Assembly (NCBI GenBank): GCA_001970855.1
Contig: LSSN01002637.1
Coordinates: 1 to 16,156 of the forward strand
Source: Smittium culicis
Lineage: Eukaryota; Kickxellomycota; Harpellomycetes; Harpellales; Legeriomycetaceae
Direction: 5' to 3'
DNA length: 16,156 nt
Shown here: positions 8,158 through 16,156 of the stretch, piece after piece
Position numbering within the stretch: position 1 is the first letter of the stretch
Layout: every line of letters begins with the position of its first letter
The notes under the pieces: generated by a model
Told to the model about the DNA's origin: nothing
The model's database searches: none
The model's input: only the letters and a program-made list of their open reading frames with translations
Position numbers and translations under genes: made by a program

Positions 8158-10500
8158 TAATTATTTTAAAAGCATAAATCTTAGCGTCTTAGTTATTAAA
8201 GCCTTCAAACTAAATAACTCAATAATTACTGCAATAAAATTAATTGTATACATAATAAGACCTATTTATGAAAAGTAAAAAAAAAAACGAAGAGAGATCC
8301 TGAAAGTACTAAAAAAATCATGGATTATTTTAGTAGTAAACATTATATAATAAATAAATTGTGAAAAAAACTTAACTAACTAGGTTATATTAATAAATTT
8401 ATTTTTAACTAATACATGTGCCCTAAGAGATAGCTTTTCATATCATCAATTAAATGCTTGATTTAGTTTTATAAAATAATCTAGTTAATTGTTTTTTTAT
8501 TTTAGTTTTTAAAATAATTTAATATTAAAGTTGATAAAAAAATTTAAAAGTATTTTTAGATGTAAATAATTTATTTTTCTTAAAAGAATATGATGTGATT
8601 ATGATTCCTCTGGTTTCTTTCGACATTATATGGTATTTATAAATATTTGAGGTCCTAATATTTATTTATTTTAACATTACTTGGATTTTTACCATGTTAT
8701 ACCTTGATTTCGTTTAGTTTATTTTCAAAATGTGTTTTACATACCTTTGCTGAATATTGACTAATTTAAAGTCTCAATTTAGGATTTAGTTCAAATCTAT
8801 ATTAAGTCTTATTTATATATGTTTACTTAGGTACTATTATAAGCTTTTTGATAAAAAAACACTTATTTATAAACCAGATTTACATTTATAGCTATATATT
8901 AAACATATTCTTTAAATTTATGAAACTGGTTTAGCTTTTTAAACTAAAAACAGATTCACAGAATCTATTATAAAATCTTTCTATTAAACAAATAAAAAGA
9001 ACTCAAATTACTCAATTTCGATATAAAAAAAAGCGCATAAAAATTTATACATTATAATAGAATAAAAAATTGAAGTATTGAGACTAATAAATAAGAATTT
9101 CAACTTAGAGCCCTTTAATTAAATGTAATAAATATTTAATCAAAAAAATAAAAAGTTATAAGAATCTACTATATTCAGCCTATGACTTATTAGAAAAAAA
9201 AAATTCTAAAAATAGAATTAACATACAAGAATCAATAAGTGTAGAAAATATAAAAAATTTTAGTTAATATTCACAAATATTGCGAGTAGCATTAAAAATT
9301 TCAAGGAATATTTATGAAATATTTTTGTCCAAAATGCACATCTGGACTTATGGAAAATTCAAAATTTCTGGAATTGAAAAGATGAATAATTATTTAACGT
9401 AAATATTTCAAAAGAGAGCTCTCATAGCTACTATAAAAATTTATAACATTTCTTTAGTAATTTATAGAAAACTGTAAAATAATACGGAATAAAGACGTAG
9501 AATTAAATAGAAATCTCAGATAAACGATAAATTAATTATTTTTGTAGTAAACTCATTTAAAAAAAACGAGTAGTTTACATAAGATTTTACTCATAAAGTC
9601 TTTTTAACCTCTGAAAATCTCAATTTAAATAAAAATTCAATAATTAGGCGTTCTAAACTAAAAATTAGAAAAATTATTTTTTTTAGTCTTAAGAAAAAAA
9701 AACAAATTTGCAGCCAAAGTGAGGGGAAATCAGAAAAGCTGGATACATTGACCCCATATTGTATTGGAATAAAATTCATCAAATTGATACTAATACAATT
9801 TTATCGGTCACTTTTATTCAGGGTTCCAAAACACATTATAACTAGCTAAAAACAAAGAGTTTGAAATAAATATTAAATGATAAATCGCTTTAATTTGGCA
9901 TTTGAAATCGTATAATGTAAATACAGTACATATTTACTTAGGCTGTAGAATAATTACCATTTATGGAATTGATTTTCAAACTATTTTAACGATATATCGA
10001 CAGCTGAAATTGGATTAATCATATAATTTAGTAAATATAATTTTTAAGTTGTAGAAAGACTACTAAAAAAGTTCACAAATATTGGTATTATATCTGTTTT
10101 ATACTTATATAGAATTTATTTTGGGCCAAATCTCAAGTCGTGCTAACAAATTCTATTCTACCTTTATGAAGAAATACCCCCTATATATAGCATATTTAAA
10201 AAATAAAAATATAAGAAACTCTCAAAATCCTTTAATGTTCTATTTATAAAGGTAGAAAATTTATTTTTAAGCAAAGGATGTTGTATCTTTCCCACTTTCT
10301 CTTTATTTATCCCATTTTAATATAACTAGTTCAAAATTATTATATGATTTAGTAAATTAAATCAATACTAATTTTATTAAAATAAAAGTAATGAATAAGT
10401 TGAAAGGAAAAAAATTATGCAGGAATATTAGAGATTATGAGACACTTATATTCAAATATATATATACATTTAAAGGTGATAATTAAAAAAATTTGATTTA
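8158..10500. other. AT-rich region without a recognisable gene
   Basis: Very AT-rich on both strands with long A and T runs. A 24-codon frame at 9314-9385 contains CPKC but is too short to support a gene. An open minus-strand frame at 9591-9782 shows no recognisable motif and low-complexity composition. If the gypsy relic at 10508-11970 had Gag and protease regions, they would fall in the right part of this stretch, but nothing was recognised. Confidence 0.55.
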
Positions 10501-10507
10501 TTCAGAG

Positions 10508-11160
10508 TGTCCAGTCTGTTTAAAAATCACTATTAAAAATTGTAGATTAGCTCATTTAACTGATTAATTCTCAGATTAATTCTCAGAAAATTCAATTTAC
10601 TCAGTAATTTGTCTCTATCCAGGATATGATCAAATAAATTTAGCGAAACTAGCCGCGTAGAATTTCCATCGCGATTAATAAGGGTAACCAAACTACTCAC
10701 CAGATAAACAGAGTTTGTGGATATTTTTCAAAATAAAATGTTACATTTGTAATTAATTTAATACTTGTTAAATTTAATACTTTTAAAGTCGATTGAGACA
10801 TAAAAGAATCATTAAGTAAAGTCAAAAGTATTAAATGCTTTGGAATAAGAATTTTTTTGTGTGGAAATAAAATTATTTATATTGTATACTACAAGAAATA
10901 AAAGAAGCGTTTCTAGCAATATCATATAAAAAATCAAAATTCAGATATCTATAAATCGAATTTTTAGGATTTATATTAATTATAAAAGAAGAGAGTCATT
11001 AAAAAAGAAATTTAATAAAGTATTATAGTGAAAGAGACCAAAAAGTATTGAATTTAGAGGACTTGCTGCACTAACGGGTTATTATAGAGTTTTTATTTAA
11101 AAATCACCTGTAATCGCGGAACCATTTTATATATTGATAGGAAATTTTTTTTTTTTTTGA
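10508..11160 (+). pseudogene. Ty3/gypsy reverse transcriptase, broken
   Basis: ITIKN near 10526 matches the gypsy LNxITIKNxYPLP block. It is followed, in the same frame, by YSVICLYPGYDQINLAK (about 10594-10645), matching FSxIDLxxGYxQI, the first catalytic motif, with the Asp replaced. After a frame change, RIFRIYINYKRRE matches the EFLGFIIS region. RPKSIEFRGLAALTGYYRVFI (about 11037-11094) matches the RNase H connection block ending ELRxFLGLTGYYRxFI, followed by PVIAEPFYILI. The YxDD segment in between (10680-10930) is not recognisable. A 12-bp tandem duplication (10562-10585) adds four codons. The final block is the strongest single piece of evidence. Confidence 0.7.
10562..10585. repeat. 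12-bp tandem duplication
   Basis: GATTAATTCTCA occurs twice head to tail. It lies inside the gypsy reverse transcriptase relic and keeps its frame; each copy contains a TAA stop in that frame. Confidence 0.8.
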
Positions 11161-11559
11161 TTTATACTAATGGACTAGAAATATAATTTCTAAGTATAAA
11201 TAATAAACCAAATAAAAATCTTATATTAAGAAATTATTTTATAGTAAATCAATAGTTTTTACAATAGACTTGAATCACATACGAATATGAATGTTTTTAG
11301 GTTGAAATTGGATACTTCTCGCTAATTTATAGATAATAAATTTAAATATTTCTTCTAGAAAATCTATACTTATTCAAATAAAACATCAACTAATAGATAT
11401 ATTTTTAAATATTAAAAAATTGAATAGACAGCTTAATTAATTACATTTTACTTTAAAAAATAACGAAAAATTATTATAATATGATTATTAACTCATATTT
11501 TTCTGGATCAAAATATTATATGATGCATAACACGCTTTTTTTTTTTTCGTTATTAAACC

Positions 11560-11715
11560 AGATCATGTAAATCACGAGTATAACTACTGCGGATAATTTT
11601 AGTAGAACTAGCTGTGTTAGTGATGGATGAATTTCTTTGGATAAATCGCAATCAGAAAAATACCAAGATGCGTATTTTAAGTTTAGATCAAGATGTAATT
11701 AAAGAAAAAATTAAC
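11560..11715 (+). pseudogene. Ty3/gypsy RNase H C-terminus, broken
   Basis: SITTADNFSR (about 11577-11606) resembles the conserved NxxADALSR that ends gypsy RNase H. In the same frame, after one stop, it is followed by ISLDKSQSEKYQDAYF (about 11631-11680), which resembles the linker to integrase (ISLxxIxxSQxxDxxF). The upstream RNase H core (11160-11560) is too eroded to assign residues, although a region reading FTIDL near 11255 sits where the TDAS motif would be. Confidence 0.5.
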
Positions 11716-11859
11716 AACATGTAAATAATTTTTTTAAAAATATTTAATCGTACTTGAAGATACCCAGATATATAGAAAAAATTTCAGGAATCCAGTTCAA
11801 AACTACTTGCTTATAGAAAATTTTTTATTTTACTAATGAAAAAATTCTTTCACAAAATA

Positions 11860-11970
11860 TTTAATAGAAATTTCCAAGAGGTTTATAAAATACTGAAAAA
11901 AATACATTGCAAATTATTTGGATGAAATTTATAAATATTGTAAAAATATGAAAAATTCAAAGTAAGGTAC
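11860..11970 (+). pseudogene. Ty3/gypsy integrase zinc-finger region, broken
   Basis: QEVYKILKKIHCKLFG, then after a +1 shift YLDEIYKYCKNMKNSK, resembles the GHxGxxKTLxxIxxxFYWPxMxxDIxxYCxxCxxCQ stretch of gypsy integrases. One Cys of the expected CxxC pair is kept; the other reads Met or Ser. Its distance from the RNase H end fits. Taken alone it would be weak; position raises the confidence. Confidence 0.4.
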
Positions 11971-12150
11971 TTTTTTTGGGATTTTGTACGAAAAATTTAT
12001 ATAATTTGTAAAATAATATAATACATGTGAATTTCGGACAAAATTAAGAGATCAGTAACTTATATTGCTACGGATATATTAATAAATTACCCATTATAGC
12101 ATATTTAAGAATATTCAAACATGCATTAAAAGCAAAACAATAAGATTGTA

Positions 12151-12167
12151 TACTAGATTATTGAGAT
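12151..12167. repeat. Target duplication of the SINE-like insert, left copy
   Basis: TACTAGATTATTGAGAT; 16 of 17 bases equal 12292-12308, with 14 identical in a row. Confidence 0.55.
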
Positions 12168-12291
12168 TTTTTTTCTCGGATTTTATTAACATAAATAACA
12201 GCAAAATTAATAAAAATAAAATAGTCTAATAATTTATAAAAATCCTCTGGCGGTCTACCGCCTGCGTACCCTATGGGGATTGTTTCAAGTC
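12168..12291 (-). mobile_element. SINE-like short insertion with poly(A) end
   Basis: A 124-bp segment lies between 17-bp direct repeats that differ at one base. On the minus strand it starts GACTTGAAACAATCCCC, continues through a GC-rich head containing GGCGGT-AG-ACCGCC (12249-12262, a perfect inverted repeat), becomes AT-rich and ends in seven or eight A residues directly against the duplication. A poly(A) end, a long variable-length duplication and a distinct head are the marks of LINE-driven retrotransposition of a short RNA. The source RNA was not recognised: the head shows only scattered likeness to tRNA or 5S rRNA, not enough to name it. A 5'-truncated LINE tail is an alternative, though the GC-rich 5' end argues for a defined head. 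Confidence 0.5.
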
Positions 12292-12308
12292 TAATAGATT
12301 ATTGAGAT
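12292..12308. repeat. Target duplication of the SINE-like insert, right copy
   Basis: TAATAGATTATTGAGAT, partner of 12151-12167. Confidence 0.55.
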
Positions 12309-15187
12309 GCATTAATAAATATCTATAGAACTAAATTTGAATAATGATACTTGTGCATTAAAAAGCAAAATAAAATAAATATTGCAGTGTCGAAGACTTT
12401 GTTTATATTATATTTTTAAATTACTATATTTTATTCTCTACTAATTATTAGGGTTAATAGAAATTAATACAACACAAATTTGTAAAAAAAAAAGAATATA
12501 AAAGAAGGCTTGCTTGCTTTAGTTTAACTTTATATTATAATAAATATTTAAAAGGTCAATAAAGTAAATAGAATTATAAAACATGAAAACCGCTTTTAAA
12601 AGAAATTTTAAATGTAATTAAAGTTTAAGTTAGGTCACAATTACTTGTTCTGTATCAGCATCATATTCTTAAATAAATTTATTTCGAGAATTGAGAGGCG
12701 TTGACTACCTTATCGTAAATAATATAAAAAAGCCAGTAATAATATTATCTAGATTCAGCTTGAAGTTTGGAGTTTAACATGATGTGTTAGCAAATAACAC
12801 TGGACATCTCATTTTGAAATTTCTATATGAAAATATTTCAAGTAGTTATTGTTCTTTAAGGACTGTTAAAGGTGATAAGGGAGAAAAAATATGTTCGAAG
12901 GTAAAAAATATTTACAAAAATATGGTATTTAAGTGATCTTAACTTCCTATTACCGTCATAATTCGAACTGAATGGTTTGTAGTGGTCAAAATTCCCATGT
13001 AGACTCCCGTTAAACATATTTTACAAAATCTGGACAAGATAGTGAGTCTTATCTAGATATATTACTTTGGATAGATACAAACACAATTAAGTGTACGGAA
13101 TTTTACAATAAATATGAGCCGATATATTTAAATGAATTTTTAATTTAGGATTAAATTGAATACATAATGTATAAATCAATTTCTTATAAATAATCTGTGA
13201 CTACCAAAGAAGTTTTAAAAAATAGAATTAAAAATATACTTTGAAAACGTGGCAGATAAGTTAAGCACAGGAATCTCAAAATGGAAGCAGACAGGAAATA
13301 AAATATTGCTTCGAAATACTTTGAAGAATGGGTAATTAAAAATTTGAAGTTGGGGATTTATTCTTATAGATTGAATATTCAGTGATCAGTTTTTTGAAAA
13401 TTAATTTATATAATAGTTGGAATGTTATGGACTAGATCGTTTAAAAATGAGTGCTTTACTTTTATTTTCTACCCATTAAATAAAAGCGTCTATAATTAAT
13501 GATTCAGACCAAATATAAATTTAATATAATTTTAGGATAGAAAATATTAATTTTAACTAGATTTTCGTTTAAAGTATTTGTGGTATATATTGTGAGATTC
13601 TATATCAGCCTATCAATTCTGAGGCATTCAGTATCTTTATGAATTATTTTTCCCTTTGATTTTTACTTAGATTTATTTTTTTGAGTTTTTTCTACTTTGA
13701 AATTCGTTTAAGTGCTTCTTTAATTTATTCTTCGGGCTTTTGCTTTGAAAAATATTTATTGTTTTTGGTGATTGTATAAATTATCATTTCGATTGTTAAA
13801 AAGAGTTAAATGTCTTTAAAAAATTGAAAATAAGTTAATTTGGGTTTGCATAAATTTAAATAATCTAATTATTTATCTATAATAAACGGGTTATATGGGC
13901 TATTACATGATTTTAAAAAGTCGAATTAAAGGATATTATAAAATAACTGAACTCAACGGAACTTTAAAAAAAGAATAAATTTGAAGGATATGGATTAAAT
14001 AACTTTTTTATTGGAAGGGGAAATAGATTTAGCTGATGTGAAGATGTGTAGCAGCGCACAAACAGCACACATTAACGAGTTTTATGGCGAAAAATTCAAT
14101 TAAAACTATAATGATTAATAGTAATTTTTCTTTTTACACATTAATTTTCTTGTTATCGCCAATAAAATCATTTTTAATACCGATTAAACTATAGAAAAAC
14201 GTTTCTACTATGAATATGAAATTTCTTATAAAAACAAAAGCAAAAAATTATTGATTGCAACTTTCAAAAGTAATTTAATATTAATACAGCGGCTAAAAAA
14301 AGCTATAAAATAATAAATAGTGGCATACAGAAAAAGATCCAATATCCTAATTTTTTTTTTGATTAAATATTTATATAATTACAATACAGTTAGAAATATA
14401 AAACTTTAATACAATGGAGGCAAGTTTCATGTGAAATAAAAACATTTGCAAGTACGTTTAATAAAAATAGAAAACAAATTGGAGAAATGAATCAAAGGAA
14501 TTATTAATAAATTCGGGTTTTGGCTATAATGAGAAAGGTGTATCTATTATTTCTATGAATTAAAAAAAACATATAAAATTAACCTCTTTCTTTTAAAATT
14601 TAAATTATAATTTTATTAGAGTAAAAATTATTGAATTTAAAACTTGTAGTCAACATAAAATTTATATTTAAAGCTGTATTTTTTTAGCACAGGTTATTTT
14701 ATTAATAAATCCTTTTCCAGAATATTTAAAATTAAAATTCTTTCAAAAATTCGAATAATTGAAAAAATTCTTCATATAAATTATTTTTATTAGGTTATAT
14801 CAATTATACCCTAAAATTTTTTTTTCTGATTTTAATCACCTAAACTAAGAGCCTGATTTAAATAAACATAGTTTAATAAATACTGATTACAGATGTAGAA
14901 TCTATTATTACATAAGTGATTTTTCATATCATTCCGAGTATGATTCATCCAATTTAATCTTTGTTAAATACTTAATCAGTTTTAAACAGCGAAAACGAAA
15001 GAATTTTGACAGAAAATTCAATTAAATAAATTTTATACCGATATAATATCAAAGAAAAATAGGGTTATATAGTCATATCAAAAATATTAATGTAGTAGAA
15101 ATTTTCATTTATATTTAAATAAGGTATATTTGAATCTGAATTCAATGACAGGAAAAGAATAATAAAGACGAATAATATATAAATAGA
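12309..15187. other. AT-rich region without a recognisable gene
   Basis: No coherent protein motif was recognised on either strand. The missing integrase core and 3' LTR of the gypsy relic, if present, would lie at the left of this stretch. The only frame with unusual composition is 13999-14103, listed separately. T-rich sequence around 13630-13800 holds short minus-strand frames without recognisable motifs. Confidence 0.55.
13999..14103 (+). other. Short open stretch of higher GC, possible coding relic
   Basis: Thirty-four codons run open to a TAA at 14101-14103, containing FLLEGEIDLADVKM and QTAHINEFYGEKFN. The stretch uses G and C more than its surroundings, and the peptide is not low-complexity. 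There is no start codon at its head and no recognised family, so it may be a fragment of an old gene or transposon, or chance. Confidence 0.2.
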
Positions 15188-15256
15188 AAATTATTGATAA
15201 AACGAAGGAGAAAATAATTATAAAAAATTATTAATAAGACGAAGGAGAAAATAATT
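15188..15256. repeat. Two-copy 37-bp tandem repeat
   Basis: A 32-bp word around ACGAAGGAGAAAATAATT occurs at 15188-15219 and 15225-15256 with two differences and a 37-bp period. Each copy begins AAATTATT and ends AATAATT, giving short inverted ends. Confidence 0.75.
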
Positions 15257-15780
15257 CAAAATTCTCATGAAAAAATAGATATAGAATATTCATTGACACT
15301 AATTACTAAATTGGTTTAAATCAAAAATTTTTAGCTCAACTTTATACTCTTAAATTATGTTTATTACAGATTTGAAATTAAATCCAACAATAAATATAAA
15401 TAAACCGTGGGTTATCAATCATATAAATAAAAATGTTGTTTTAGCATAATTAACAGCTAATATTTAAAGAGGGTTTATTTAAAATATAACAACCGAATGG
15501 AATCTATTACTAATATTTCCCCATTCTTATCATTAAAATATAGATTTTTTAAAATGATATTCTCAAATTTAAGCATAATAAATTATATACCTTTTAAAAC
15601 TTCAAAAAATATGAATTTTTTTATCAAGACAAACACTCAGTAACACCCTAATAGATTTCGATAAAATCAACCATAATCCGATTATCAGATACAGCAAAAA
15701 CTTATATGCCGAAATTTTTTTCACTTTTCCCTGATAAAAAAAACCTCGATGTTCGAATTCGAAAATTTACACGCGATAAA
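15257..15780. other. AT-rich spacer before the hexamer array
   Basis: Nothing coding was recognised. TTCGAATTCGAA at 15752-15763 is a perfect 12-bp palindrome in a slightly GC-richer stretch that borders the microsatellite. Confidence 0.5.

Positions 15781-16156
<376 letters not shown>

Larger units (their letters stand above)
10500..11970 (+). mobile_element. Ty3/gypsy-type retrotransposon fossil
   Basis: Three domains occur in the Ty3/gypsy order on the plus strand: reverse transcriptase (10508-11160), the end of RNase H (11560-11715) and the integrase zinc-finger region (11860-11970). Spacing between them is as expected for a gypsy pol polyprotein. Composition is almost that of the surrounding DNA and stops are frequent, so this is an older insertion than the DIRS element. 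Both LTRs and the integrase core could not be found by eye, so the true ends are unknown and the element may extend in both directions. Confidence 0.65.

Noticed and set aside
9314..9385. Short frame with CPKC, possible zinc knuckle
   Set aside because: Only 24 codons, no partner Cys/His pair at a normal distance, and no coding context.
10123..10140. GGCCAAATCTC word shared with the DIRS methyltransferase region (about 4917-4932)
   Set aside because: The 15-of-16 match does not extend convincingly in either direction, and one such match is expected by chance in a window of this size.
12241..12300. tRNA or 5S rRNA reading of the GC islet
   Set aside because: GTTTCAAGTCT resembles a B-box and AGACCGCC occurs in 5S rRNA, but stem pairing and the rest of either molecule are absent.

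Overview
The window is AT-rich eukaryotic DNA with no intact protein-coding gene. No start-to-stop reading frame looks like a working gene. What can be read is layered remains of mobile elements set in very AT-rich, heavily mutated sequence. The organism cannot be fixed from this window. DIRS-type and Ty3/gypsy-type retroelements in a strongly AT-biased genome would suit an early-diverging fungus (for example Mucoromycota/Glomeromycotina) or another AT-rich protist-like eukaryote. This is a weak inference.

Layout: (1) 1-3290 is AT-rich sequence without a recognisable gene; it holds two related GC-richer islets near the left edge. (2) 3291-8157 is a nearly complete but dead DIRS-type (tyrosine-recombinase) retrotransposon on the minus strand. 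Reading from high to low coordinates it has an inverted terminal repeat, Gag, reverse transcriptase, RNase H, a Dam-like methyltransferase remnant, a tyrosine recombinase, an internal complementary region and the second inverted terminal repeat. Each domain is recognisable by translation but broken by stops, frameshifts and lost catalytic residues. (3) The DIRS element carries two later insertions: a 450-bp solo LTR at 5262-5711 that splits the RNase H domain, and a 161-bp TG...CA element at 6103-6263 that splits the reverse transcriptase. The solo LTR carries a dense heat-shock-element-like promoter. (4) 8158-10500 is AT-rich with no recognisable gene. (5) About 10500-11970 holds an older plus-strand Ty3/gypsy fossil (reverse transcriptase, RNase H end, integrase zinc-finger region). 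(6) 12151-12308 is a short SINE-like insertion with a GC-rich head, a poly(A) end and a near-perfect 17-bp target duplication. (7) 12309-15780 is AT-rich with minor repeats only. (8) 15781-16156 is a perfect ATATAC hexanucleotide array that runs off the window edge.

The pieces do not form a functional pathway. They record successive insertion and decay: the gypsy relic is close to background composition and most eroded, the DIRS element is better preserved, and the LTR and small element were inserted into the DIRS later. Five DIRS positions where the family has tryptophan are now TGA or TAG, which points to G-to-A (C-to-T) decay.
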